Virus record (IMG/VR): IMGVR_UViG_3300036820_000040
Location: 1 to 40,113 of that record
Origin: a virus
DNA: 40,113 bases
Strand: one strand, 5' to 3'
Shown: positions 1-7,669 of the stretch, piece after piece
Layout: the number at the start of each line of letters is the position of its first letter
Position numbering within the stretch: the stretch's first letter is position 1
Position numbers and translations under genes: made by a program
The notes under the pieces: model-generated
Databases searched by the model: none
The model's input: the letters and a program-made list of their open reading frames with translations, nothing else
Told to the model about the DNA's origin: nothing

Positions 1-132
1 CCAAACCCCTTGGTGGCGCAGTAACCGGGCGACTCAGCGCAGAAGGTCAGAACCGTGGTCTGCGACCAGCCCGAGTCGACCAGGACAAGGGACGGCGTCA
101 GGGGCTCGCCGTTCTCTTCTCCCTGCCGATAC
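1..132. repeat. Terminal overlap, left copy
   Basis: Bases 1-132 repeat at 39982-40113 with one difference: C at 127 versus A at 40108. The terminase frame is continuous across the join, so this is best read as the overlap of a circular or circularly permuted assembly rather than a biological long repeat. The mismatch would change a terminase Arg codon to Leu and is either an end-of-contig error or a real variant. Confidence 0.9.
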
Positions 133-1496
133 CAGCCCCGCGACGCCACCTCGTCGCGAAACTGGCGGAGGGCAATCAGAAGCGCGACCTCGAAGGCCTG
201 GATCTCCAACGCGACTTCGAGCCGGTCGTAATCGAACACGTGGGGCGTGGCGTTCGGACGCCAGGCGATTCCAACCCAATGACACAACCGCATTCCCACG
301 TCGATGCCGAACGTGATGCGCGTCGCATCGGCCGGGATCACGCCGCGGGCCAGGGGAAGCGTGCGGGCGGTGATGATGTTCGCCTGCAGCCCGACGACAT
401 CGACCGCATCCGGAGCCTGGGGGATGGCCCATTTGAACTGCTTGAGCGCCTTGTCTTTGGAGGCGTCCTCCGGGTTGCGCGCCGCTTCCCATTCCTGTTG
501 CCCGACCAAGCCCATGTGAACGGTCAGGTTGTTCAGACAATTCCAGCGGAAGGCGAGCGTGTTGGACCGCGGGGCATCGCCGGTGATCTTCCCGTCGGCG
601 TCAATCTCCTGACCCCGGTGAAGCAGGACGGCGTCACGGTTGGCCGCGTGCCGCTCGGCTTCATCCCAGAGCACTCCGCAGCTCGGGCAAGCAACCCGCG
701 TCCTCTCCCGCGCGGCCATCACATCCGGGGCATCCTGCCAACCGACCAGGTGCTTGCGTTCGGGCGAAACATACTGGCGGCAAGAGGGGCATCGGATGGC
801 GATGCGGCTGGCGGTACCGGCGCAGTATTCTTTCCATGTGCGGCCGGCTTCCGTGGAAACCGTGCATTCCATGAACACGCGCGCCTGATCCGAAAAGGCC
901 TCGGTCCGGGCGGCGATCTGGCTGATCGGGTCGGTCTCCCGGCTCCCCTTGCCGGCTTGATCCATCTTGTCGGTCTCGGTGATCACCGCGACGCGCGTCG
1001 TGGCGCCCGAGCGTTTCTCGTCGCCGCCGCCGCCAGTCATGAACTTGAGCGAAGGACCGTGCTTGAACTCGATCGACTCGAAGTCGCCGCCGCGGCTGCC
1101 GGCGCCGGTCTCGGGCATGAGGCTGGCATAGTGCGATGCTTTGATCGCCGGCAGCAGGTCCTTGTTCCACTTGTCACGCGCCATCTCGGCCGTGGGCACG
1201 CCGCAGATCACGTCCTCCTGCACTTCAAAAAGGTGGTACATGATGACGATCACGAAGCCGTGAAGCGTCTTGCCCGACTGGACCGCGCCGGTGATGACGA
1301 AGCGGATCCACCCGTTCACGGCGGCCGTCTCGATGGCGCCAAACCAGAGCAGGGAGATCGATGGGTTGGTCTGGTCCGAGAACTTACGGTTTTTTCTTGG
1401 CCCGGTTGCCAGGACGATTTCCCCTTGGGCGAACTCCCGCATGCTTCGCAGGCGCGGGGCTCTTGCGCGCTGGGCGAGGCTCAGCAGGAGCTGCAT
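1..1496 (-). CDS. terL: Large terminase subunit, GpA family (N-terminal 499 residues; gene continues at 39981)
   Basis: Packaging motor ATPase and nuclease that cuts concatemeric DNA and pumps it into the prohead. Reading the minus strand from 1496, the frame stays open to base 1 and continues in the same frame at 39981 down to a stop at 39534, giving 647 aa, normal for the GpA/lambda gpA family. Walker A is GAVQSGKT (about residues 70-77), the Walker B-like strand is VAVITETD (about 169-176), and paired CPSC motifs form the zinc-finger-like insert seen in this family. GIDVG begins the nuclease domain. I chose ATG 1496 because AGGA lies 7 nt upstream; ATG 1442 is the alternative. The start overlaps the end of the small subunit by 113 bp. 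Confidence 0.93.
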   Translation of the reverse strand, partial: MQLLLSLAQRARAPRLRSMREFAQGEIVLATGPRKNRKFSDQTNPSISLLWFGAIETAAVNGWIRFVITGAVQSGKTLHGFVIVIMYHLFEVQEDVICGVPTAEMARDKWNKDLLPAIKASHYASLMPETGAGSRGGDFESIEFKHGPSLKFMTGGGGDEKRSGATTRVAVITETDKMDQAGKGSRETDPISQIAARTEAFSDQARVFMECTVSTEAGRTWKEYCAGTASRIAIRCPSCRQYVSPERKHLVGWQDAPDVMAARERTRVACPSCGVLWDEAERHAANRDAVLLHRGQEIDADGKITGDAPRSNTLAFRWNCLNNLTVHMGLVGQQEWEAARNPEDASKDKALKQFKWAIPQAPDAVDVVGLQANIITARTLPLARGVIPADATRITFGIDVGMRLCHWVGIAWRPNATPHVFDYDRLEVALEIQAFEVALLIALRQFRDEVASRGWYRQGEENGEPLTPSLVLVDSGWSQTTVLTFCAESPGYCATKGF

Positions 1497-2001
1497 CGTC
1501 CCGTCCTGCGGGGACAGGTCCGAGCATGTGCCGCCAGTTCCGCACTGCTTCGTCGATGGCTTCGATGAGGACGTTGCCGGCATCATTTCCATGCAGCCGG
1601 GTGATCGTCTCCCCGGCCTTGCGGAGGATCGAAGCGAACCGGGCGATCGCGGGTTCGAGCTTGTCCAGGCGAACCACCTGGGCGGTGCGCTCGGAAAGTT
1701 CGAGTTCCGCAAGCTGCGCCCGGGCCAGGCGGAAGCGCTCCATCGCCGGCGAGTCAGCGCCTTCGGTCATCAGCGCTTCGGCGTCGCGCTCGTCTGCACG
1801 TTCGACGGCGCGATCGCGCGCGTCGAGGAATCTGCGGCCGTGCAGGAACACGATTCGATCGACGCGCTTGATCGCATCTTCGGGGACGCGCTCGCGGAGC
1901 TCGTCCACCTGGCGGGGGTTCACGTTCAGAACCCGCGCCATCTCGGTTCGCGTGAACCATTCAGGGCCGGGGCGTCGCGGTTTCTTCTTGGCGCTGGCCA
2001 T
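1384..2001 (-). CDS. terS: Small terminase subunit (Nu1-like)
   Basis: DNA-recognition subunit of the packaging terminase, 205 aa. The N-terminal part reads as a helix-turn-helix (EWFTRTEMARVLNVNPRQVD, about residues 14-33), as in Nu1-type proteins. A central helical region with AQLAELELSERTAQV probably oligomerises, and the C-terminal tail is very basic and Ala/Pro-rich. It lies directly upstream of and overlaps the large subunit, the Nu1-A arrangement of lambda. No strong Shine-Dalgarno is seen before the ATG, so the start is the least certain part. Confidence 0.85.
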   Translation of the reverse strand: MASAKKKPRRPGPEWFTRTEMARVLNVNPRQVDELRERVPEDAIKRVDRIVFLHGRRFLDARDRAVERADERDAEALMTEGADSPAMERFRLARAQLAELELSERTAQVVRLDKLEPAIARFASILRKAGETITRLHGNDAGNVLIEAIDEAVRNWRHMLGPVPAGRDDAAPAEPRPARKSPAPAKHAGVRPRGNRPGNRAKKKP

Positions 2002-2147
2002 CAGGTGCGCGAGTTGTGGTTGTGGTGGTCCGGAAAACGAGCGCCGTGCTTACATGGATACCGGCAGCTTTAGCACCGCTCCCACCGGCCCCCGCCCCGG
2101 AAGGACCCATGCCGGGGGGGAGTGCCATGTTGGCAGATGCCATCGTG
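2002..2147 (-). other. Non-coding gap upstream of terS; candidate cos region
   Basis: 146 bp without a convincing gene, immediately 5' of the small terminase. In lambda-like phages this is where cos lies. It contains the palindromes TGGCAGATGCCA and GTCACGGTGAC (the latter runs past the gap into the end of the 2148 gene) and a G-run. No known cosN sequence is recognised, so the assignment rests on position only. Confidence 0.35.
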
Positions 2148-2903
2148 TCACGGTGACTGCCTGCCCAATGCTTGATTGACACTGAATGGCGTCCCGTTCG
2201 ACGGCGTGCTGAACGTCGACCACGCGCCTCCATCAATCCGAACCTGGTAACTGCTGGACTGCATGAAGGGTCGGCTGATGGAGCCGCTCGGTCCGCTGTC
2301 GACCGGGACGGTGCGACGCATGAACGCCCCACCGGGCGCGCCCTGCGTTGTGCTGATCAGTTGGAACTCGACAAGCGTGTTCACCATCGCGTTGCCGTCG
2401 CCGTCGTAGACGGTCATGGTGCCGACCACCTGGTTGGCATTGGGGCTCAGCAGCAGCGACGCTGGCACAGTCGATCCAACGAACGTAGTGCCGTTGATCT
2501 CAACGATGTTCGCATCCGCATCGCCCACAAACCAATCGCCGGATCTGAGGAAACCGAACGCGCCGCGCGTCCGGCGCACCGTGGTGCTCGCAGCGTACGC
2601 CGCGGCGACGCCAGCCATGTTCGTCAGGTCTGTGCCGGTCGGGACCTGACGCGCTTGATATTCGTAAGGCAGCGTCACGGCGTCCGGAAGCTCGGGGCTC
2701 ACGATCACCTGGCCCGAATAATCGCCGGTGGATCCATCCTCGCTCAGGGGAACGTCGAGCGTGGTGCCGGCCGTCGCCAATGTCCAACCATTGTCAGTCG
2801 TGATCCCGGCCGGCCACGTGACGCCGGCGGGCGCGAAGAGACGCGCCACGACCTTCTGGCCCGTGGGAGCAGCGACACCGAGTATGCGCACCGTTGCGGA
2901 CAT
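2148..2903 (-). CDS. Putative virion/tail-associated protein
   Basis: 251 aa, no family recognised. The sequence is Ser/Thr/Gly/Val-rich with many short beta-type stretches (for example VVARLFAPAGV and VVGTMTVYDGDGNAMVNTLV), resembling beta-sandwich tail or appendage proteins. It ends with QVRIDGGAWSTF and a short polar tail. It sits downstream of the tail-fibre gene and upstream of terS in the same minus-strand run, consistent with a host-range or baseplate accessory protein. The function is inferred from position and composition only. Confidence 0.65.
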   Translation of the reverse strand: MSATVRILGVAAPTGQKVVARLFAPAGVTWPAGITTDNGWTLATAGTTLDVPLSEDGSTGDYSGQVIVSPELPDAVTLPYEYQARQVPTGTDLTNMAGVAAAYAASTTVRRTRGAFGFLRSGDWFVGDADANIVEINGTTFVGSTVPASLLLSPNANQVVGTMTVYDGDGNAMVNTLVEFQLISTTQGAPGGAFMRRTVPVDSGPSGSISRPFMQSSSYQVRIDGGAWSTFSTPSNGTPFSVNQALGRQSP

Positions 2904-2911
2904 TGGACGGT

Positions 2912-3187
2912 TTACCGTGCGATCTTCAGGAGCGCGTTAAGCAGCGCGTTGCTGTTGGCGGTGAGCACGGCGTTGACGGCTGCAATGGCGCTCATGGCGG
3001 CGGCAATGTCGGCCGGCGCCAGGTCGGCGACAGAGCCGGTGAAATCGGCCGTCGTCAGTGCGGCGGCAAAGTACGCCTGATACTTGCTGGCGTCGGCTGC
3101 GGCATCTTCGATGGCTGCGATCCCAGCCAGCGCGTGGGCGCAGGCGCCGACGATGAAGTTGCGGTTGACGGGATTGGGTCCGGGCAT
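2912..3187 (-). CDS. Small alanine-rich protein of unknown function
   Basis: 91 aa, rich in Ala and predicted mostly helical, with no signal peptide or clear membrane segment. AGGA lies 8 nt before the ATG. It sits between the fibre gene and the 251-aa protein with about 10-bp gaps on each side, so it is probably co-transcribed and may be a fibre chaperone or small virion part. No family is recognised. Confidence 0.65.
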   Translation of the reverse strand: MPGPNPVNRNFIVGACAHALAGIAAIEDAAADASKYQAYFAAALTTADFTGSVADLAPADIAAAMSAIAAVNAVLTANSNALLNALLKIAR

Positions 3188-3197
3188 GGAGGTGTTC

Positions 3198-4253
3198 CTA
3201 ATAATGGGTTTCGACGCTCACGACGTAAACGACCCACTGAATCTCGGTGTTGCTGCCGTCGCCGAGCAATTGCAGTTGGGCGTGATAGTTGTTCGGGGTT
3301 TGGATATTGACCGACCATCCGCTCGCGCCCCCCGTGTACTGGTCAGTGCCGACTAGGGAAATGACTGCCTCTTCGTTCCAGGGGTAGACAATGCCCTGCC
3401 GTTCGCCTCCGAAGATCGCGCCATCACCGCGTTGGGCGCAAATGATCAAGTGAAAAGTGGACGCAACCCCGGCCGGCAGAGTCCAAGGAATGGATTGCGC
3501 GTCGCCGTCCACGAATGGCTCGATCGCCGATCCGTTGTTAGGGTCGGTGATCCTCAGCAGGAATTCCGTCTTCTGGGCAGACGCCGGATTGGTGAACTGG
3601 CCGTTGGCGATCGCCTTCTGACCGGGCAGATAGGTCACCGCGCCGGCACCGCTGGCGTAATCGCCGCCCTGATTTGCGGTCCCTTGGGAATTTGCGTGTG
3701 ACCTCGCCCCTCCAGCGTGACCACCGCTGTCGGCATGCGCTTCGGCATACGCGGCGATCCCGCTGCTGTCGGCATGCGCGCCGCCGGGATCGGTATAAAT
3801 CAGCCCACCGCTGTCGGCCCAGTCGCCAGAGGAGTCCGGACCTCCCGGCAATCCGCTGTCCTCAAGGTTCCCCGTCTCAGGGTCAAACCACGGCAAATTT
3901 CCCGGCGTGCCTGTGATGACACCGCCTGATTCATCCACCCATCCAGTGTCGTAATTGGCCCCGGAGTTCTTTGCGAGCACCTGTCCGGTTGTCCCGCCAG
4001 CCGGAACGCCGACGCCGTTCGTGCCATTCGTGCCGTTCGTTCCGTTGCTCCCGTTGGTTCCAGCGTTGGCCAGAAGCTGCCACTTCGTGCCATCGGTCCC
4101 AGGCGTGACGCCCGTGCTTCCAACCAGGGCGAGGTAACTGCTGCCGGCGTTGGTGGTGCCGTCGCCCTGCGCGTACGCGGTGGCGCCGTTGTAGGCGCCG
4201 CGCCAGTTGATGCTGGCTCCCGGTACGTAGGTGTTCTGGCCGCCCTGGATCAT
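3198..4253 (-). CDS. Tail fibre protein with carbohydrate-binding-like N-terminus
   Basis: 351 aa. Residues about 15-60 (YVPGASINWRGAYNGATAY) look like the short aromatic carbohydrate-binding module found on phage fibres. A GTNGSNGTNGTNGTNG collagen-like run follows, then the common fibre segment VPAGGTTGQVLAKNSGANY. The middle is Gly/Ser/Asp/His repeat-rich (AHADSSG, AHADSGG) and the C-terminus is a beta-rich domain. It probably forms a trimer at the tail tip and binds the cell surface. Its ATG overlaps the stop of the glycosidase-like gene (ATGA), indicating coupling. Confidence 0.82.
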   Translation of the reverse strand: MIQGGQNTYVPGASINWRGAYNGATAYAQGDGTTNAGSSYLALVGSTGVTPGTDGTKWQLLANAGTNGSNGTNGTNGTNGVGVPAGGTTGQVLAKNSGANYDTGWVDESGGVITGTPGNLPWFDPETGNLEDSGLPGGPDSSGDWADSGGLIYTDPGGAHADSSGIAAYAEAHADSGGHAGGARSHANSQGTANQGGDYASGAGAVTYLPGQKAIANGQFTNPASAQKTEFLLRITDPNNGSAIEPFVDGDAQSIPWTLPAGVASTFHLIICAQRGDGAIFGGERQGIVYPWNEEAVISLVGTDQYTGGASGWSVNIQTPNNYHAQLQLLGDGSNTEIQWVVYVVSVETHY

Positions 4254-5425
4254 GGCTGGGTTGTCGCAGCCGCTTTCGCGATCGCGTTGAGCGCCGCGCC
4301 TTGCTGCAGGACCTGCGCCTGCAGGGCGGCGATTTGTTGCTGTGGCGATGATGGCAATGGCGTCTGCAGGATCACCTTGTTGCCGGCCGGCGCGACGAGC
4401 ACCGCGTATGCGCCCCAGGGAGCGAGGGTGACGCCGTCGTAAACGGCCGCCGCCGGCGTGTCGTTGAAAAGCAGATTCAATTGGCCCGCTGAGCTGGTGG
4501 TGGTGGCATACAAGAAGCCCTGGGCGGGGGAGCTGCTGCCACGGAACCCGGAACCGAGGTAAGGGGCGATCGTGAGCAGCTCAGCGCTGAGCTGCGGAAG
4601 ACCCGCGGCAATTTCGGGTGGCGTGCCGTCGAAGGTGAACACCCCACCAGGTCCAAACTGGCACGGGAAGAAGCAGATGCCGCCGGTCACGCCGGAGAAG
4701 ATCGCGTTGTACGATTCGTATCGCACCGCGCCGAGGGTTGGGGTGAGGCTGGCGGGGTGAAGCTGCTGACTCGTTTCGATGAAGGCGAATTGCGGCTTCG
4801 CGCCGCTCCATGTGAGCATGCGCGCGACGGCGGATCCGGAGGAGCTGAGCGGGACCAGTGATTGAAGCCCCCAGTCGTACGGGTAGACGTCCGTGCCGAG
4901 CCAATCGCCACTCGTGAGCAGCGGCGTGTAGTTGGCCTGGGTGAGACCGCCCTGGTAACCCAGCACGCGGCTGCCGTCGCAGTTCAGGAAGACAGGCCGC
5001 TTCGGGGCGACGGCTTTGTATGACAGATAGTTGGCGCTCAACGTCGACGCCGGCACCGCGTTGTAGTCCGGTTCATCCGGCTGGTTCCACGCGACCAGGT
5101 GCGGGGTGGCGTTGTCCGCCGCCAAGGTGCCGATCGGCTGCCGGATCTGCCAGAGCCCGAGCTGCTCGGCCGCGGCGACCCACTGCTGCAGCACCGCCGG
5201 CGTCCAGGTGGATCCAGTTGGCGCGTCCCACAGACAATTGCACCCGCGCGCGATCCACGTGGGGAAATTTTCCTTCGGCTGCTGCCAGACCCCGATGAAA
5301 AACGGCGGAGGAGCTGGTTGAGTGGCCGGAGCGGTGGTCGCGGCCGCGGCGGCACGCGCAGATGTACGGTTCCCCCCTGGGGAAAGTGCAACAACAAGGG
5401 CGAAAAACAGGAGGAAACGCTTCAT
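4250..5425 (-). CDS. Secreted TIM-barrel glycoside-hydrolase-like protein
   Basis: 391 aa. A Sec signal peptide is clear (MKRFLLFFALVVALS, with Ala-rich cleavage zone to about residue 28), followed by a planctomycete-style Thr/Ala/Pro/Gln linker. The body resembles clan GH-A hydrolases: the candidate acid/base Glu is in WNQPDEPD (E118), the candidate nucleophile in FAFIET (E217), with TDVYPYDW between them. The last 40 residues (QQQIAALQAQVLQQ) predict a short coiled coil for oligomerisation. GGAG lies 7 nt before ATG 5425; longer upstream reading lacks coding character. It is flanked by a fibre gene and a membrane protein, so roles in envelope degradation at exit or as a tail depolymerase are both possible. 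Substrate unknown. Confidence 0.75.
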   Translation of the reverse strand: MKRFLLFFALVVALSPGGNRTSARAAAAATTAPATQPAPPPFFIGVWQQPKENFPTWIARGCNCLWDAPTGSTWTPAVLQQWVAAAEQLGLWQIRQPIGTLAADNATPHLVAWNQPDEPDYNAVPASTLSANYLSYKAVAPKRPVFLNCDGSRVLGYQGGLTQANYTPLLTSGDWLGTDVYPYDWGLQSLVPLSSSGSAVARMLTWSGAKPQFAFIETSQQLHPASLTPTLGAVRYESYNAIFSGVTGGICFFPCQFGPGGVFTFDGTPPEIAAGLPQLSAELLTIAPYLGSGFRGSSSPAQGFLYATTTSSAGQLNLLFNDTPAAAVYDGVTLAPWGAYAVLVAPAGNKVILQTPLPSSPQQQIAALQAQVLQQGAALNAIAKAAATTQP

Positions 5426-5721
5426 GGAACGGCTCCGGTGCGCGTGCGGGGCTGCAAATAGGGGTCGGTGCGGTCCATCAGAACCTTCACGTCGCCGGCC
5501 ATCTCCGCAACCATGTCGTGAGTTTCCTTCTCCTGGGCACGCAGCTCGGAGATCTGCCGATCGTGCGCCTCGGTGATCTCTTTGAGCGTGAAGAAGGCGC
5601 CGGACACCGAAACGACGATCGTCAGAAGCGTCACCAGCAGCGACGGCGTCCAGGGGTTCCGCGCGCGGCGGTCCGTGGAAATGGGATCGAGCGTTCCGCT
5701 GAGGGTTCGTGCGCTGGACAT
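5422..5721 (-). CDS. Small membrane protein with coiled coil (holin or inner spanin candidate)
   Basis: 99 aa. One hydrophobic segment (PSLLVTLLTIVVSVSGAFF, about residues 26-44) is followed by a charged helix (KEITEAHDRQISELRAQEKE) of coiled-coil type. An N-terminal anchor plus periplasmic coiled coil is the layout of inner spanins (Rz); small one-pass holins look similar. It overlaps the secreted glycosidase-like gene by ATGA and follows the lipase, so it belongs to the presumed exit cassette. A choice between spanin and holin cannot be made from sequence. Confidence 0.7.
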   Translation of the reverse strand: MSSARTLSGTLDPISTDRRARNPWTPSLLVTLLTIVVSVSGAFFTLKEITEAHDRQISELRAQEKETHDMVAEMAGDVKVLMDRTDPYLQPRTRTGAVP

Positions 5722-5743
5722 GATCCACCGGGGGGAGCGAGGT

Positions 5744-6517
5744 TCAGGAATGAACCACGGCGACCGAGGCCTGGAGGGCCAGCAGCGCGGAGTGGTATTG
5801 CTCGATCGAGTGCGCCTGAATCGGCAGCTCGCCCCGCGCGTCGCTGGCCAGATCATCCTTGAGCTGATCCCAGGGGCCTTCACCGATCGCGAGAGTGCCA
5901 TCGGGGCGGAGGTGGCAGAAGGTGCCGCAATGTTTGTACATCGCCACCTGCAGCGTGCAGGGCGGGATGAATGGGACGCCCGGCGGCAGGTGGGGCACGA
6001 TGTCATCCTCATGCACGATCCGATATCTCGGCACCTGGCACGAGGACGCAGACGCGTGGTTGCGGTGGCGTGGGGCCCCAAAGTCATACGCGGGCATCAC
6101 CTTGAACCCGTCCCGCGCCAGCCACTCCAACGTAATTGAGCTTTCAGCGGCGCCTTTGGAATGACCGCCGCCGGCGACGGGGCAATCTTTGGAGAGCTTG
6201 GCCTTGACCTGGTCGAACACGCTGGAAGCACTCACGAACAAACCGCGGTGCAATTTGCCAGGTGCGTAAGGGTCAGCGACCAGGCCGGCGTTGAGATCGG
6301 TGAGCCAGTCCCGAATTTTCTCCGGGTTGGTTCCCTTGTGGAACACATACTGGCAATCCGTCGCCTGCACCACCGCGGCCGTGGCCAGGCCGCTGAAGAT
6401 GAAATCCACCTTGCATCGCGGGAAGAGGACTTCCAGCGGGGTCGCGTCGTCGTAGACGGCCGCGGAGCCGGCGCAGGCGATGAGCGCGCGGGGCAGATCG
6501 AAGGGGACTTCATTCAT
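5744..6517 (-). CDS. Class 3 lipase family protein (alpha/beta hydrolase)
   Basis: 257 aa. The nucleophile elbow GGGHSKGAA (Ser120) matches the GxSxG signature of fungal-type class 3 lipases. The other triad members are probably Asp171/172 in HEDDIVPHL and His236 in AHSIEQYH near the C-terminus, spaced as in the family. No signal peptide is visible, so export would need a holin, or the enzyme acts in the cytoplasm or virion. The start at 6517 (MNEVPF) was chosen because earlier in-frame codons run into the preceding gene. It probably hydrolyses membrane or outer-membrane lipid esters during lysis; substrate not shown by sequence. Confidence 0.85.
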   Translation of the reverse strand: MNEVPFDLPRALIACAGSAAVYDDATPLEVLFPRCKVDFIFSGLATAAVVQATDCQYVFHKGTNPEKIRDWLTDLNAGLVADPYAPGKLHRGLFVSASSVFDQVKAKLSKDCPVAGGGHSKGAAESSITLEWLARDGFKVMPAYDFGAPRHRNHASASSCQVPRYRIVHEDDIVPHLPPGVPFIPPCTLQVAMYKHCGTFCHLRPDGTLAIGEGPWDQLKDDLASDARGELPIQAHSIEQYHSALLALQASVAVVHS

Positions 6518-6533
6518 GGTGGCTGGGAGTCGC

Positions 6534-6788
6534 TCAGATCTCGGCCATCTGGCCTTCGATCGAGGCGACATGCGATCTGAAGTGTTGGAGCAACGCATCA
6601 CGAAGCCATTCGGCTTCGTCGCCGGCGAAAGTCTCGAAGGTCTGCCTTCCGCCGCCGATCGACATCCGGAGGTGCCCGTCCGGAATCGCCAGGTCCTGCA
6701 CGGCCTGCTCGAACTTGGCGAGGCGACGCTTCAAAGCGTCGTATCGTGAGACCCGTTTCGCCTGGTCGAGGTGCTCCAGATCGTTCAC
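6534..6788 (-). CDS. Small conserved-looking protein of unknown function
   Basis: 84 aa, starting at a GTG (6788) preceded by AAGGGGGG with good spacing; the GTG shares GTGA with the stop of the upstream 67-aa gene, a translational-coupling signature. It is mostly charged helix (DALKRRLAKFEQAVQDLA) followed by GGGRQTFETFAGDEAEW. No membrane segment and no recognised domain. Its position directly before the lipase suggests a virion or lysis accessory role, but this is only context. Confidence 0.62.
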   Translation of the reverse strand: MNDLEHLDQAKRVSRYDALKRRLAKFEQAVQDLAIPDGHLRMSIGGGRQTFETFAGDEAEWLRDALLQHFRSHVASIEGQMAEI

Positions 6789-6988
6789 CGGCGCCCCCCT
6801 TGATAGCAGGCCCACGATGGCTTCTTCTTCCGCCGGCGGTGAACGGCCGGGCCGCTGTTGCGGTGCATCCCATTCACCCCGCGATCATCGCTGGCCAGGA
6901 TCATGCTCGACAGAACCGCCCACATTCGGTTCAGTGCGCTCGTGCGAGACAGCGCGTTAGGCGACGTTGCAAATAGAGCTCGGGCCAT
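6785..6988 (-). CDS. Small basic protein of unknown function
   Basis: 67 aa. GGAG lies 8 nt before the ATG, and the stop overlaps the next start as GTGA, both favouring a real gene. The N-terminal half is mildly hydrophobic (RMWAVLSSMILAS) and the C-terminal half very basic (HRRRKKK). It could be a short membrane-associated lysis factor, but no family is recognised. Confidence 0.5.
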   Translation of the reverse strand: MARALFATSPNALSRTSALNRMWAVLSSMILASDDRGVNGMHRNSGPAVHRRRKKKPSWACYQGGRR

Positions 6989-7000
6989 CGACTGGTCTCC

Positions 7001-7516
7001 CTACGCTGGTTTGGCCGCCGCTGGCTTGGCGCCGGCGGCGATCGTGGCTTTGTGCGTGCTCGTCTGCAGAGCCATGCCAGCCCCGCTGAGCAAGTAGGGA
7101 AGCAGGAGTGAGATGAGCGGCGCATAGGGAGATGGGATCGCACTCACCGCCGTCGACGCGGCCGATTGCACCGCGGGATTGCTCAGCACTTGGCCAGCGT
7201 TGCTCCCCGCCGCTTGCACGACCGCGGCGGCGGTCTGGGCGCTGGCCAGCGCGGCGTTGGCTTCGGCTTCGACGGTCTGGGCCTGCTGCAGGACCTGCTC
7301 AGCCTGGGCGTAGGAGGGACCGGTGGTTGGACCAGCTGCGAGCTGCTTCTGCGCGGCGGTCGTCGCCGCGATCGCGGCCTGGTCGGCAGCCTGCAGTTGG
7401 CCGATTGCCGTCTGGGCTTGCGTTGCCTGGCTGCTGCAGCCGGCGGTGCTGAGGAGCATGACGGCAGCAGCGAAGAGCATGAGCGCCGCGGCAAGGAACG
7501 TGCTTCGAGTTTTCAC
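7001..7516 (-). CDS. Ala-rich lipoprotein with C-terminal membrane segment (spanin-like)
   Basis: 171 aa from a GTG preceded by GGAGG. A typical lipoprotein signal peptide (residues 1-27) ends in the lipobox STAGC with Cys27 as the lipidated residue. The middle is a long Ala/Gln helix (about 30-125), then a second hydrophobic segment near the end (YAPLISLLLPYLLSGAGMAL, 131-150) and a short basic tail. Outer-membrane lipoprotein signal plus C-terminal transmembrane helix is the plan of unimolecular spanins such as T1 gp11. If instead the 5422 protein is an inner spanin, this could be its outer partner. Function is inferred from topology. Confidence 0.75.
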   Translation of the reverse strand: MKTRSTFLAAALMLFAAAVMLLSTAGCSSQATQAQTAIGQLQAADQAAIAATTAAQKQLAAGPTTGPSYAQAEQVLQQAQTVEAEANAALASAQTAAAVVQAAGSNAGQVLSNPAVQSAASTAVSAIPSPYAPLISLLLPYLLSGAGMALQTSTHKATIAAGAKPAAAKPA

Positions 7517-7620
7517 GACGCCTCCGAAGGGGAAGAGTGACGCGGCCGGCGTGTCGGCACCTGGTGTGGTCACACCTGGTCCGTCACGGCCGCATTGACC
7601 GAAAGACAAGTCGGCCGGAG

Positions 7621-7654
7621 AAAAACCCGGCCACGCGTCTTACTCCACGTGGCC
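7621..7654 (-). terminator. Rho-independent terminator after the 7670 gene
   Basis: On the minus strand GGCCACG and CGTGGCC form a 7-bp stem with a 12-nt loop, followed after GGG by TTTTT. It separates the 111-aa gene from the lipoprotein gene, so the exit cassette may have partly separate expression. Confidence 0.55.
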
Positions 7655-7669
7655 AGGTTGATGTGACGT

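Noticed and set aside
240-1568. Long plus-strand open frame (442 codons) opposite the large terminase
   Set aside because: Antisense to a gene with Walker and zinc motifs; His/Arg/Gly-rich composition without domains; caused by high GC.
1961-2332. 123-codon minus-strand frame in the gap before terS
   Set aside because: Overlaps the 2148 gene out of frame, low-complexity (TTTTTT, RR) and no ribosome site; the gap is better left non-coding.
3950-4060. Direct repeats in the fibre gene (GTTCGTGCCATTC-like) as a CRISPR or mobile element
   Set aside because: Short codon-phased repeats encoding TNG/GTN; typical collagen-like fibre repeat.
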